The notes: generated from the sequence alone by a model not told the origin. 64,000 nt of DNA from Bryum argenteum (GCA_037043015.1 CM073323.1:18299758-18363757); one strand, 5' to 3'. Counted from the first letter of the stretch, positions 48,655 to 62,315 are shown. Numbers and translations are program-made.

Positions 48655-48960
48655 GCTTAAATAATCTATCACTTCAAACCTCCTCTGCTTTTCCAAAAGT
48701 GACAAAGCATTCACGATCAGCCTCCAACAGTTCCGACTTCATGTTTTCCGGCGAACAACAAAGAATGGCCTTGTTTGCTTTCTTATATATCGCATCCACT
48801 CTTGCAAAAACTCTCCATGAAGAAAGTACTATCCTTCAGAAGCACGTATAGATCTAACAAATCCACAAATATACGTCCACTCTCCACCTCTTCGTACACT
48901 CTAACCATTGTGGTTGTGATCGCTTCACTAAACATGCGATCGTCGAGTTTGATTGTATGC
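48655..48960 (-). pseudogene. BTB/POZ gene relic (C-terminal part)
   Basis: Read on minus this resembles the C-terminal third of BTB genes 1 and 2. One frame holds MFSEAITTTMVRVYEEVESG and LLKDSTFFMES, which correspond to the AITATVAEVYKEV and LLKHWTFFMES parts of gene 1. A stop follows, and after a frame change there is KKANKAILCCSPENMKSELL and CFVTFGKAE, matching the family ending. The N-terminal two thirds are absent. It is a decayed, truncated copy on the same strand as genes 1 and 2. Confidence 0.65.
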
Positions 48961-49824
48961 ATTTGATAGGCGATTTATTTTAGATGATTGTGTGCATGGT
49001 TTGGTGCATCACAATTATTTGGTGCATCACAATTTACTTATGTTGTGTCTCAAAGTGAAGACAGTCTCTCACTTTGTTGTAGTGAATGCCACTTTTTTGA
49101 GGTAAATGCTTATGATTCTTAAAAGTACCTTTACTCAGTTACCGACGAATCAACACTGTAGTTTAAGATATTTGAGATATTCAATATGTAGTTACCGAAT
49201 CTTTAAGATATTTGAGATATTCAATATTACAGACACGGGTTTCTGCCTACCCTGAAAGTAAACATAGTGTACCCATTATTAAACAAACTGGACATTATCA
49301 ACCATGTAGGGCATGAAGGGTCATGTGGGGTGGGTGTAGAGATTCAAGACAGAGGTTGTTGTCGAGGGAGCTTGAGAAGTGGATATTATTCATTTGTATG
49401 CTACAGGTGATCAAAGTAAACAATGCATGTTATATGTTATACTAGAATGTTGTTATAAAGTAGGTTGTTATACAAGGAGCGGACTATACCATGAATTTCA
49501 AGAAATTGGAGAAACATTCAAATTCTATTTCAGCTTGTTTCGAGACATACTTGATCGCATTACAGTGATCACCTTACCGCATGACAATCGCAATCAGAAT
49601 GAGACGAGCCTCCAAAACCAGAGAACACTTCAAATTTCAAATTACTTTCCTTAGCGCTCAAATTCTTGCTCTTAAAGGCTGAAAACAATGGAAGAAATAG
49701 CACTAACATACAACCCTCTGAGATTAACACGAACTTGGGCATGATTCGCAAACGAGAACTTCCGAGAGAACAAGAAACACATATATTCCTGAAAATTCTT
49801 ATAATAATGTAAAATGGAAAATGT
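48961..49824. other. Spacer downstream of SEC10
   Basis: AT-rich, with a short duplicated phrase (CTTTAAGATATTTGAGATATTCAATAT-like, near 49168 and 49200). Part of 49550-49824 is probably the SEC10 3' untranslated region. No gene seen. Confidence 0.45.
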
Positions 49825-52800
49825 TCAGTGCGCTAAAGCAGTAAGCCTACTTGCAATCTTAGCTGACCTGTAATCTTCCCGAAGCTCGATGAACCTACAA
49901 TAAAAATCCGGGTAGTTAGTCAGAGATTCTGCAGGAACACTCCATACTGACTTGATGCAGATTGTAAATCTAAGTAAAGAAAGGATAGAAAGTACCTCAT
50001 TGCCTCGGTTCTGGCTTGTTTTAGACTGCTCTCAACCAAAGTTGGTAAGCTATCAGGTGCCACAATGAATACATTGACCAACCTGCAATCAGGCTCACGG
50101 TATTAGATTTTCCTACAGAATCTTTCCTAAGCTACACTGAACAGAGCGTTCAATGTACGGTGCATAGACTGGAAATGAGGGCATTTTAACAATGCAATGC
50201 TTGTATAAACTTCTGTGCAAGTAAATAAGGCTCCGTCCCTTGTTTGTCTATTCACATAAGGAAGCAGCAGATGAGTACTTACGTTCCAAGCAACTCAAAC
50301 TTTTCATCAACTGCAGGAGCTTTGAAACTACGTACGAACTCCGCATATTCAGATACATCACGCTTAAGACGAAGCCCTCCACTGCACCCAAAGATGGTGA
50401 TCGTTAAAACCAACTAGAGAGGAAGCGCGGTCTACAGTCAAAATCAAACTCGGCCACTAGAACAAGCACCAAGCATCGTAAATCATCCTGTATACAGAAG
50501 CACAAGAGGTAGATATAGATGAGAACCTGGCACTGAAAGTGAACCGTTGCCAATGTCCTAGTAGACCCTTGTAAAGACGATTACCCTGCCATGGAATGAA
50601 GCTCGTTAGGTACACATCTAAACCGAAAGCCCACAAAGTAGGAACTCAAATGGAGCTCTTCGAGAGTGGGATGGTTTCAGTCGCATTATCCAAACTCTTT
50701 CGACCTTTTTATCTCCGCTCCAAGTCAATCCAAGAATATGAATAAACTGGGACATCTACCCAGATTAAAATTTGAAAAACATCAGGACAACTTTAGACCA
50801 CAATTAACGAAGCACTTCATATATCCTCAAGCTATTGATTAATATACCAGCTCGGTCATGAATGCCTGCTTATTCAGGCCTTCCAGCGCTCCATAGGCTG
50901 CTTCCAGCATGTGCTCCAAATATGCAGTAACTCTGGAGAAAAGGCGTACTTCATCTCAGCGAAATATCTCAAAATTTTGAAGGTGCAAGACTGAATGAAA
51001 GCAATAATACAACATCCAGATACCCCAGTAGCCAAGCTAAACTCAGTGCTCGAAAACAAGGAGACCCCGGAGAGGAACTAGTCACTGACTTGGTACAGGC
51101 ATTTGTAGGGCGGTGATCAGGTGCATTTCCATCGTCCACAGGTTTATAGTCAATTGCCTTCTGCTCTGCAGCTAGTAGACGCTCCACCTACACATCCATT
51201 TTTTCGCAAAGCTGAAGCATTAAGACCTCATAAGAAGCAATCGAAGGACAACTAAGTGCGTTCTATTTCCGTCGCCCACTTTCCTGAATAAAAGTGCCTT
51301 CAGCTAAAAGCGAAATAAGGAAGAGGGAGAGAGCGTTAACACAGGAATACGTCGCACCTCAGCCATGATCGTGTCAATGCATATTTGAAGACCTTTCAAA
51401 GCTGAAGCCTCAGAATTGGCCATTGCTGTAGCCATCTCTTCACAACATGAAGCATGCGCTCCATCCACCGGCAGTAGCAACCGGGCAACTGAGTTGACGA
51501 AGTGCTGTTCAGAAGCAATAATGGACAAACCTTAGAAGCAATCATGACACCTATAGCTCAGATATGTTTTCATCCCATAAACTTCTACACCTATTGGTCA
51601 ATTTCACTCGCATACAAGCTAACCAACTACTAGCTCGAAAACCCTGGGATCACTGCCCTTGACCTTTTCAGAAGACAAGCAAATGCAGAAAAATGAGGAA
51701 CTGCACCCAGTCGCTGAATAATTGAACGTCACAATAACAATCAAGAGAACTAAAGAATTAAATTACTTGTTGAACGAGGGCAACATTGGATGTCGCTCTT
51801 TGAACAGCCACCATAAATCCCCGAACAGCTCTTTCTCCTGCAGCTGCGGCGGCCTCTGCCTGCAATAAATAAAAAGGAACCACTTAAAAAAGTGAAGCAA
51901 CCGTATTCTAAGTACCAAAGTAAATAAGAAGTGTGGATGATCCCCATCAACGAACTTGAACAGGGATTGGTCAGGGACGAGAATAATCTCTCAAGTTTCA
52001 GTTAAAGAGAAAAGTAGGAATAATAACAGACATCAAACTTATCAAGACCTTCAAAGATGCAATGAGCGTAACTAAAGTGTTAGGCGAACTGCAAGACACT
52101 TATCTCATATTAAGGACCACCTATAGAGCAGTTAGATTCTGAAAAGCGTGTCGAACAGAAACGAGCCAGAATTCATCAAAAATCCAAATGACCTACCGCA
52201 GTAGCAGCTGCAGCAGCCACACGGCGACTGACTGTGGCACCAATAGAGTACAAGTTGCGCTGTTGAGCTGCATCATTCAATGCATCCATGGCCCTCTCTA
52301 GACCTTCTGTTGTGTACTGGCTAACCTGAAAACATGCCGCAAATTGTTTATGATTCCCTGGTATAAGTAACACCTATCTTTACAGCAGGAAAATATGCGA
52401 AATAGACAGTTGAAGAATTCCAGTACCTGATCAAGCAAGCACAGGAAGATAGCCCTTACGTGTGTGGCCAACACAGTAGCCTGCATCCAGATCATAGGCT
52501 TCAGAAAGGATCTGCCGGCTCCTTCATGAAAAAATAAATACTCCCAAGAGAAACAGAAGTACACGGAAGAAGATAAGAAACGGAACCTGAGGAGTCAGAA
52601 GAGTGCAGCGAGCTATTGCTTCTTCATTCCACTGGACGAACTCCCCTACTATAGATACAGAGATAGAAGTATTGCCAATTGATCGAGAATTCGATCTTTC
52701 AACAGATGGTTGTCCCACACCAGCTTTCAACTCAGCCATCTGCTCAGCAGAAAAAGTTTGATAACAAGTTGACTCATCCCCAATATTAAGCACAAACACA

Positions 52801-55800
52801 ACAATAACTCGCAAAAATACTTGATACCATTACACATCTCAGCAGTGCTCCGTTTTCTCCAAGTACCACTAACAGATTCTCCTGTTCCCAGATACTATGT
52901 CTACAAAGGGACGCAGTGCATCTTAGAGCGAAAATTTCACATTAAGGATCATATACCTTGTATTGAAAAAGCTGAGTAAGCGACGCTTGCTCGATTTCAA
53001 CATAATCCTCTCTATGGGCTGAAAAAAGAGACTCTGCAAGACCTGAAAAACAGAAGAAGAAGAAGAAGAAGAAGTACATCAATAAGATTACATCATCTCA
53101 CCTTGTTTAAGATATCTCAGCTCACACCACTGACAACCTCATAGAAGCCACAGTCAAATGCGAAGACGCAAGTTTTGAACGGTTTAAAGACTATACCCTC
53201 CACATCCAGATCTCCACACCCGATATTGTGGAGCTCTTTAGCAAGTTCTTGAGTTTTCTCGTAAGCTCCAGCAAGAATCCGTAGGTACTGTACAAGCAGA
53301 AAACCCACTTAGATAAATTTGTAACGTTACACCCGGAAAATTCAAGAAGAAAAGATCTGCTCGACAATTACAAACACTACACTTTTATACGATGGCAATT
53401 TCATGATCAATATCTAGTACATCAAGAATGACCAGCACTATAACTGCGGAACAGTTTTACAACAAGCAAAAGAGCACGATCGTTTAATGGTTTCGACATA
53501 TCAAAGTATAGCGACCTACTAAACATCTTAGCACGCACAGTCTAACTATGCTAAGAGAGGAGATAAATAGATAAACCACCTGTTGATTCCCACCCTCTTC
53601 CATTGGAAACGGATTGGTGAGTGGCGATCTCGGTAGCAACGTAACCAGCACATTGTCCACTCTCTGTTCCATCACTCTCTGCAGATCCAAAAGATAACCA
53701 TCGGATTGTTTTAAGACTTCAATTTCCAAGATGGACACAAAGAAGCCGAAAGTATCGAGAGAAAATCAATTTGTAATCTAACAACTGACATTGCATCTCA
53801 TTGTATGAACAAATTCGCTACCTACCTGCACAAGAATAGCCATGACAGCATCAGGAGAAGGAAATACAGCAGATACAGTGGCAGCCTCTTTTCGAACAGT
53901 TTCTGCAAAAGACATTAGAGGAGAAGTAAACGTTTGGGTGCTTCAAGCCCCTATCTGCCAAGGCAAGAGCGCGCTCCTTAAAAGAAACTTAGCCATGTTC
54001 ATTGCCTAGGCTAAGGTAGATGTACATCGGAATCCTGACATTAAGAATAACGTAGTCTCTCATGAACGGAAGCTTTCAAGTGCTATGAACTTTCGTGGAA
54101 TGCTGACACCCAAAATCATAATCAAGACATAAAACTCCTATTACGAAATCAAATACCTCCGCTTGATCCTGTGATATCCTTGTAAAGAAGACACACCTGT
54201 AATGTCCTTGTAAAGAGTTTGGAGGCCCTTGGTAGTATTAGGCGACCCCCCAGGTCCGGACTCATTTCGCACAGTGCGAGCATCCGACTCCATGATATTT
54301 GAATCCATAAACATTGGTCGAGAGGCTACATAGCGCTGCATGGCGCTTGACCCTCTATTGAACTGCGGCAAAGTCCCATATGAGGATTAGAAAAAGCGAA
54401 AAAAACAGCCGAGACCTTAAATGTATGATATATAATGATCATCTACTACATGCTATAGATCAACACAGGAGCTATAAGCAAATCACACCAGAAATATTCT
54501 GACCTGACTTAGAATCTTAGCACATTCGGCCATAGTAGGAAGATCCCACTTCTGTGAGGCAGTATCAAATCGCACCAACAGTCGGTTTTCTAGCTCTGTT
54601 ACAAAGCTCAAAACAATTAGAATCCGATTGCTCAATCCCAGCCAATCAACGTGAGCTACATAGTGAAAATGCAAGGTTCAGTGCTGTCATAGTATGTCTA
54701 TCCTCAAAAGTAAAAAAAGTTGTGTAGGAAATCATGTTTAGAAAAGAACAAACGAAGGACCCGTAACAGATCTCAAAAAGTAGAATAAATCGACAAAAGT
54801 GACATAATCTATGACAACTAAAGTAACGAACTTCATAAAAGGTGGATCGTACCGTTGCAATAATCTTGGAGGTTTGCCACTGCCACTTCCAAGCCAGGGG
54901 TTACGCTACTTGTGTTTTTCGATTGCCCTTGATATCCACCGTACACTCCAGTTCCCTCTTCAGCGATCAACCCTGCATAGCACATCTGATAGAATTACAC
55001 TTCTGTGGCTTACTAGACCTTAATTACTGCGCATCCAGAATCGAGATATTTAGCTTCATAGGAAAAAAATGTCACAACTGGTACATCTCCGTTCCCATTA
55101 ATATCAGCGGCGAGCTTTTCACACTAAAAATAGTCCTAACATTCTCGTTCTAATTTCCCACAAAGTATCTATGCCAGATGAAGACAAGCTACGGGTCACC
55201 ACACTCCAGATCCCAGCATATAAAATTCAACTGTTTCAGACTCGTGCTACAGATGAAGATTCTTGGATAGCACACGGAATCCCGCAAAGTCCTCAATCTG
55301 TGCATTAGCTGGTAAGTTTCTAAACTTCTGAGTTGGTCACTAAACCTTGAATGAATGAAGTTCAAGTTCTAACTTACTGAGCTTCTGGGCAACAGCTGCT
55401 GCCTCGGCAACTCGCGCATCATCAGTAAAAAGAGAAGAAAGCTCCATGAGATCTCCCAGACTTCCATTAAACTCCATCAGATACTGTTGGTTAAGAGAGG
55501 CAGGATAAAGCCGTCAGCTCAGACACACTACATAGCGTAGGTCACACTTGGTATCCATGAAGCAAGAAAGTAATCAGAAAGTTGCTAAATAAACCTAGAT
55601 CCTCCAAGTTGTGAAAAAATCAATGATCATTTTGATACATGCCGCTCAGTCCAAACTTTTCATCCGGATACTTTCTCTACGGAGACGACCCCAAACCAAG
55701 CATATACAAATTCAGAAGGTATCCGATTTCCAAAACAGTACAAGGCGTATGATTTGAAATGCACCTTGATCATGTCTATGGTTTGACTTGCAGCATCCCT

Positions 55801-56928
55801 CTGAGCATCTGCATTCTGCAATTCAGAGTATCAACCCTTGTCAGGACAAGAGAGCCACTCTGAAGGAGAGCTTGACAATCTTGATACGAGGAACTAAACA
55901 GATAAAAGATCGATCAATAGTACCACTAGAAAGCTGATCCTGAGAAGGGTCTCAGAACAAAAATTAGTACCTGGAGATGATCCCCGATTCTTGCAGCAGT
56001 TTGACCTACGCCCGAAATCCGGTGATCCAACCGACTGAAACTATCGAATAGGCCTGCAACCCCATTGTCTAGCTGCAGACACAAGTGACTCTTCAGCTCG
56101 GTAAAACCAAAACAAAGCTCCACTGCAAAATAAAAACTCAAGGAAACGAAGGTCGCTCATGTACACCATCAAAATCATCTCAAATCTCAATGCTGAAGCT
56201 CAAAAACTAGCCATCAAATCCTAGTTTCGTTCCCTTGAAGGTATGAACCCTTAGTCCCACTACTAGCTCAGCTTTTCACGAGTCAAAATGATCGGCATTG
56301 CTAGAACAAGCATCTCACCTCAACAAATTTCTGCTCGTGTTGCATATCGTAATTCGAAACTTCGTCTTTAAGCCTCTCCAACCGCGAATCCACCTAATAA
56401 TAAGAGAAACGTTCAACAATCCATATTGGTACTAAACTTCAACCATCAAAACTCAGTTCGCCTGACCTTGTAGCAAAGCTCAACGAGTTCACTTCGAGCA
56501 TCCCTACACAGAGGAAGCAGCACTGCAGCCTCCGCGAACGGTTGACCAACCAAGATTCCATTCCCTTTTCCGGAGCCATCATCCAAGCTCCCATTGCCGA
56601 AACCCTGACTACTTCCATCAGGCAATTTCGAGTCCTCTTCCGGCAACACATCCGCTATAAGGCTTTTAAAAAATTCGTCGAACGAAAATTCGCCCTGCCA
56701 ATCATTAAAACACTCAGAAAATCTCAAACCTCAATAATCAAATACTCCCACACCATTCTCACACTCACCTTAAAATCATCAATTCCAAGAGGCGGGAGGG
56801 ACGAAGCAGCGTACGCCCGGCCACCATTACTGCCGCGATCCCGCTCCGCAACCTGCGAATGTGCAAACATCAGAAACCCCGGGGAGCATTGGGAGAAGCA
56901 CGATCGAGGGCAGAGTACTAACCCTCAT
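49825..56928 (-). CDS. SEC10: Exocyst complex component SEC10
   Basis: Subunit of the octameric exocyst that tethers secretory vesicles to the plasma membrane. Exons on minus: 56928-56923, 56852-56769, 56694-56467, 56393-56319, 56072-55971, 55815-55765, 55483-55378, 54972-54853, 54595-54504, 54362-54197, 53902-53826, 53678-53580, 53287-53197, 53042-52957, 52739-52587, 52480-52427, 52325-52197, 51859-51767, 51504-51358, 51187-51090, 50932-50848, 50585-50527, 50381-50283, 50082-49996, 49894-49825; 818 aa, close to the ~825 of Arabidopsis. Family landmarks: IDDFKGEFSFDEFF (26-39), GLFDSFSRLDHRISGVGQTA, ELENRLLVRFD, ECAKILSQFNRGSSAMQ, GCGDLDVEG, WNEEAIARCTL, SRRVAAAAA, RLLLPVDGAHA, DHRPTNAC, ALEGLNKQAF, NVFIVAPDSLPTL. 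Every intron is GT-AG and every junction keeps phase. The first coding exon is only ATGAGG. Introns are mostly about 70-330 bp. Confidence 0.97.
53048..53072. repeat. GAA microsatellite in a SEC10 intron
   Basis: A run of AGAAGAAGA units in the short intron between exons 13 and 14. On the coding strand it is a CTT/TTC pyrimidine run just upstream of the 3' splice site, so it doubles as the polypyrimidine tract. Confidence 0.85.
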
Positions 56929-58453
56929 GGCGAAAGAGCTGGCAGAGAAAGAGCTGGAGCAATGGGGAAGCCCTAAGGCATGCCGGAGTGGGCAACAGTG
57001 CGAGCTAGAAGGGGATACAGGGCTTGTTCAAAAGCTTAAGAAAAGATTGAGGCGATTGAGGGGGATGGCGATGGCGGAAGAGCTCGAAGGCGGACGGATC
57101 GAGCTTGACAATTGCTGCGAAAGAGACGTCGTGGTTATTGCTGCTGCTGCGGCACATGCGTCGCGCGCATCATTGGTTCTACTGCTGCACGCTTCCTTCC
57201 CCTTCTTCCCCTTCCCTTGCCTTGCTTGTGATGGGGCCGGCCCCTTTCATCACTCCCCTAGTACTTTCTTTCCCTTCCTTCTTCTTTTTGTTCTTGGATT
57301 TTGTACCCTCTTTGGATTTTGAATGAAAGTGGTGTCCCACCAAAAGTAACTTACCCGCTCTTTTTACTTGAATGTATCATTCGTGTGCATATCTTTGTTT
57401 CAGAGGGATGATAATACTTTAGTTGATGTTGAATAATAGTTTTAATAGACATTGGTAAGTTAACCCTTATCAGATAAATTTAGCACCTTAGGTTTGGTTC
57501 TTGTAGAATCTTGCATAAAACGATTTGAATTGTGGTGGGGTTTGTTTTATACTTAGATGGAACCAAAGGGCTTTTAACGGGCAAAATAAATAAGTTTGAT
57601 TTTGTAGTCAATTTTTCAATGGTTTCAAAGAGGAAACTTGGGGTATTAGAATTGAGCGTATTGAACTATTTCCTAGTAGCTAAAGGAATGTTGAGTGTGG
57701 TTAGAAGCTTCATTTTGAGTTTTCTTCAGCTGAGTAGCTAGGTTGATCGAGTCATGGCGAGCTTGTCGACACTACTAGTTTTGTTGAGCTTATCGACACT
57801 TGATGTGTTTATTTTTTTACATTTCTTGATTTACTCGTCATGATATCGACATATTAGGGGTTGAGCCTACTTGTAGATACATAATTCTTTTCTATTAATG
57901 TATGCATTGGATACAAACACCAATACATTTCATTTGTTAGTGATCAAACTATGTATAGATGATAAATTGGAATTAACAAATGACTTTGAATTTAGTAGTG
58001 TATTGCAATTTATCTTTTAAATTTTGAATTCAGATTTATTCTTACTTCTTGAAGTTGTAAGTGTATAAATCACATTTTATTCATCAATTTTTAAAAACAA
58101 AGACATCTAAATGATGATATGATTAAAATTTGTCATACTAGTCATATGAGTACAATTTCATTTTTTGAACCCTTCAACGTTATACGCCTCTGTTGGTTAT
58201 AAACGTGCTCTTTGTCTATAATGAAATAATACTACTATTTTATGGTTTTAACATCTCATATATTCAATATATAAAATATTTCTATTACATGGTGTTTTTA
58301 AAACATGTAATAGTATTATAAGAATATTTAAAACCTTTTTTGATGTAGGGTACCACTTTTCTCCAAAAGAGCAAGTTAGAAAATCTATTATTTAAAGCAA
58401 GTAGTTTGTTTTGAATTTGATATGACAATTATTATCTATTATTTGAAGCCAGT

Positions 58454-58455
<2 letters not shown>

Positions 58456-58493
<38 letters not shown>
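58456..58493. repeat. Poly-T tract
   Basis: 38 consecutive T. Could be the tail of an inserted retro-copy on minus, but no body is recognisable next to it. Confidence 0.9.
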
Positions 58494-58494
<1 letters not shown>

Positions 58495-60245
58495 AAGTAG
58501 GTGATGGTTTGTTTTCTTTTTTTCTTTTTTTCTTTGTTCTTTTTTTTGTTTTGGACATGACATTATGATCTATAGGACCGCCAATTAGATTGGGCCGCAT
58601 GAGGAGTTGTTGGGAGCGAGTTTTGTAGAGTTGTGGAAAACGAGCGGATTGCGAAATGGGTTACTTGAAAAGTCAACATTTCGAGGTGTGAAAAGGATTT
58701 CAAAATATTGAATTTTCTGTTCTTATAGGGTACTATACTAGTATAACAATTTTACGACAAAACTCAATCTTTCTCAGTGCACTCATGGATATCTAAGCAT
58801 ATGATAGAAAATGGGCAACTAACTTTGAGAAAGCCTTACCACTTCATACAAAGTCAATTCCACAACTTATTTGAGAATATATTGCGGTATACAATTACTT
58901 ATCATTCTCCTATTCATCTCAGATTCATTTGCAATCTAGAAAAATGTTTGTAAGGCATGCAATATGGTGGATGTACCAATGAAACTTTTTTTAAGATATA
59001 AAATACCATCCGATGATATAGGCAAGTTTGTAATACAAGGTCGATTAGAGGGGTTTTAGTTAAAATTTCAGTCTAACAAACCAAAATAAAAGGTTTCAAT
59101 GAAAGGTTTTCAATTCTATAAAAGCTATTATCTAAATCTATGACAACCCTCTAAAGTTTTTTACTTGGTCACAAAATGATCATTTGGGTGCTTAGGCCAT
59201 TGGTAAGACTAAAAATTAATTGAATGACCCTCTTGTATCCCATCTTCTACCACATCATAACAAAATTTCAAAAAGTATTCGAAGTTCAAGTTCAAAAATT
59301 TTGAGGCTTTTCACATAAGCAGATAAAAATCTCCCAACAGTCAAGTTAGTTTGAAATAAACGGCGGGATCGGGTGGGAGGTAGATAGGTAGTAGGGGTGT
59401 AGCCGGTTGCTACCTCTGGGAGGTCTTAAGCTTGGCAGCCCGCCAAGGGCGGCAAGTTTCATAAAGGCATCATCAATTTTTGAAACGGTAAAGTACCCTT
59501 TCACCACCTACATTTGAGGAGAATAAAAGTCTCCCGTACATATGGTGGGGTCCTCACCGTTGCACTTACTCCAACCTAGGAGGCACATATGACCGTTCGA
59601 GTGTGATGTAGATTTCGTCGGGCTCCGATGAATGCAACTCGTGACATGCAATTTCGAAAAATGGAAATGACATGCAAGTAAGTGAATAAAGTCAAGGAAT
59701 AAGAAAATTCAAACGGTTTTAAAGACTGAGTAAGAAAATAGTAAAATAAAAAGTAAAAATTTCAAGAGGACTCACTTCTGACTCTTGAGTTCCCGCCACA
59801 TCGTACTTAATTGTTTATATCGCCAAGCTTCTAGTCTCGACAATATTAGCTTGATGGGTGCTGAAATTATTATTTACTCTTCAACTGAGCACTTTTAAGA
59901 ACCTCTTAAACATCAATGCAACCTTTGTTAACTCCTTTGCTAAAAGAGACCCGATTTGGGTCGATTTCACTTTGGTGAGCCCCTTATGCACTAATTATAG
60001 AGCCCATGAAGTTGAAATCTTTGGCAAGGTTGCAAAGTTTCTTCATAGCTATCGAATAGAACCAATAATGCCTCAAAATTCCTCATACTTTAAGAGATAT
60101 TCACAGTCTATCATATAAGGGAAATAGTTTGTTTTGTTTGGTGAGTGACATTATGATCTTGGGAAGTGCACATCAAATTGAGCGCATATATGAAAAATTA
60201 TCAACAAACTCCAAATTCAAAAGTGGCACACCGAAACTTGCCACG

Positions 60246-60277
<32 letters not shown>
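60246..60277. repeat. Poly-A tract
   Basis: 32 consecutive A, followed by CAAAAACAAA. No recognisable retro-copy body precedes it. Confidence 0.9.
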
Positions 60278-60278
<1 letters not shown>

Positions 60279-61730
60279 AAAAACAAATTAATTTACAAAT
60301 GAAGATGTATTTGTAGTATACAATTTAGATAGTTCTCACAAATTTAGAATATTAAACATATGCCTAGATGATTCAAACTCATCAAGCCATAGTATATAAG
60401 TTTAACCCTAAGGGGTAGCAATTTTCAATTTCTCCTTTCAATTAGCAAGTCAATGGATTATCTCTTGAAGTCTTTAAAGAATGATGTACGAAATTGTAAA
60501 CGAAGGATTGTGTAGACCATTAGTGTTATGAAGCTATAGATTCTTTTTCATTTTATTTTTTTAGTATATAGAGTGGGGATCCAATAATCTACTAAAATTG
60601 GGCTCTCGAGAATATGTTGGGTAGCAAACCAAGCATCAAGACTTCATATTGAGACGAAAACAAAGTTGTTATAGATGATATGTTTTGAGATAGATTTTTG
60701 CCATCATTATATTCTTTTTCAAGCATTGGTATAGAAAATCATTGTGGAGGATCACAATGAGCAAAGGTGTAGAAAAATCCAATAGTATGTAAAAACAATG
60801 AAAAATCTAATGTGGACTTTGGGCAAGGTCAAAATAAATGATTGCCAAAAGGTTTCTTCATTTGACGCGAATTTAACACTTCGTGAATTGAAAAGTTAAA
60901 AACAACAAATATAAGTAGAGATAGAAACACTTTTTTTGTTGAGGCAAATGAGAGTGACAAAGTGATTTACAAGTGACTCTCTCACCCTTGTTGCCTATGT
61001 TTTAAAATTTTAATGGTCGGCACCTTGAGGGGCTGCCCATGGAATGCAAATTCTTGAAAGTGATTGGTCATACAATGACCTCAAAACTAACCATGAAAAA
61101 ATCTTGGGTTGTTTTTGATTTAAGGCTTGTAAAAATGAAATAATTAATTAATCAAAAAAATTAATTACTATATTTAGTAGCCAACTCTCCAAAGTTGAAT
61201 ACAATTAGTAGCCAAAATCCCTTGGGAATGCTTTAAAGGACCCACTACCTGTGGCAGCCTCTTTGAAAAATGCTCTTAATCCTCCATATTAGAATCCAAA
61301 GTACTTCCTTAAGTACTTTCTTCATGATAGTAATGTTTTGTCATCATTTAAGTATCTTTCTAACTTCATTATTTTTAGCATTTTTCAAATGCTTTCATCT
61401 TTTTAAGCATCTATCTTATTTCTGTTTAGCATCTTTTTCTTTGTCTTAATATTTTGAGCGTCTTTCTACTGTATTAATTTCTTGGACATGTTAAAGATAT
61501 AGAGTATAGCATGGTCATTTTGCAAGGTGCTTTAGCGAGTATATTATTAAAGAATGTGGATTCAAGGGTGTGCTACATTTAGCGACCCCTTCTCATTAGC
61601 TATATCTAGCCAAGGCATTGAGAATGCTCTTTGCGAGCCCGTTAGGAAAAGAAAGTGATGTATGCCCTGCTAAATGTAGCCAATTTTGTCCCTTTAAGAA
61701 TGCTCTTAGAGGTAAAGTTTGGCATGAGTA

Positions 61731-61732
<2 letters not shown>

Positions 61733-61779
<47 letters not shown>
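61733..61779. repeat. (TA)n microsatellite
   Basis: About 23 TA units followed by T. Simple-sequence DNA. Confidence 0.9.
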
Positions 61780-61781
<2 letters not shown>

Positions 61782-61939
61782 TGATCGACTTGGACCACTT
61801 GCATTAGAAGTTTATTTTATTCGTCTTATTGATGTTTTTTCACACCTTAAGGGACGTTGTATGGGTAGTGAAGATGTTCACTTCTTTCGGGTAGGGGCCG
61901 GGTGGTTGATTTATTTTCCTGCCATATACTCACAAACAA

Positions 61940-62050
61940 CCCCAAGCCATGCGAACTGCTCAAACGAGCCCGTCCGGGTTCGAACTCGGACTAGCACCAT
62001 TACAAACGTCCCACAACTCAACCACCCTAGGACTGCATGGCTTGGTGACT
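61940..62050 (-). mobile_element. tRNA-derived SINE-like head
   Basis: On minus, TGGTTGAGTTG (62024-62014) fits the RNA polymerase III A box, and GAGTTCGAACCC (61987-61976) fits the B box with one mismatch, about 39 bp apart as in tRNA genes and plant SINEs. No cloverleaf with a full acceptor stem can be folded by eye, so this is not a working tRNA gene. An 11-bp inverted repeat (CCAAGCCATGC) flanks the segment. The body and tail of the element are not clear. Confidence 0.4.
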
Positions 62051-62315
62051 ACAAACCCACCAAAATCTCACTTAACACACCCATGGCTTCACCAAACACT
62101 CCGCACCATCAATAGTATTATCTTGGTAACTTTAGTTTAGTAGAGTTGTAGTTATAAGTAGTTTAGTCCAATTACAATTATGTGTTGAGTTAGTGTCTAT
62201 TCCCGAAAGGGGTGAGTAGTTTTGTTCTGTTTTCTCTTTGTCCTGTGGCCATTGAGGTAAAGACATTACGAAAAGACGTTGTATTCACGCCAATCTCTTA
62301 TTAGATATTGGAGTT

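Larger units (their letters stand above)
43576..48655. other. AT-rich spacer with repeats between BTB gene 3 and the BTB relic
   Basis: Holds a 53-bp tandem duplication (44088-44193), a short GATGAGACCTC cluster (45775-45840), the second palindrome-rich repeat (46190-46520) and a copy of the dispersed ~0.6-kb repeat (47050-47490). There are no convincing protein frames. Confidence 0.5.

Noticed and set aside
49379..49654. 91-codon plus-strand frame downstream of SEC10
   Set aside because: No domain, and its 3' part overlaps the likely SEC10 3' untranslated region on the other strand.
61976..62024. Functional tRNA gene
   Set aside because: A and B box words are present, but I cannot pair acceptor and anticodon stems.
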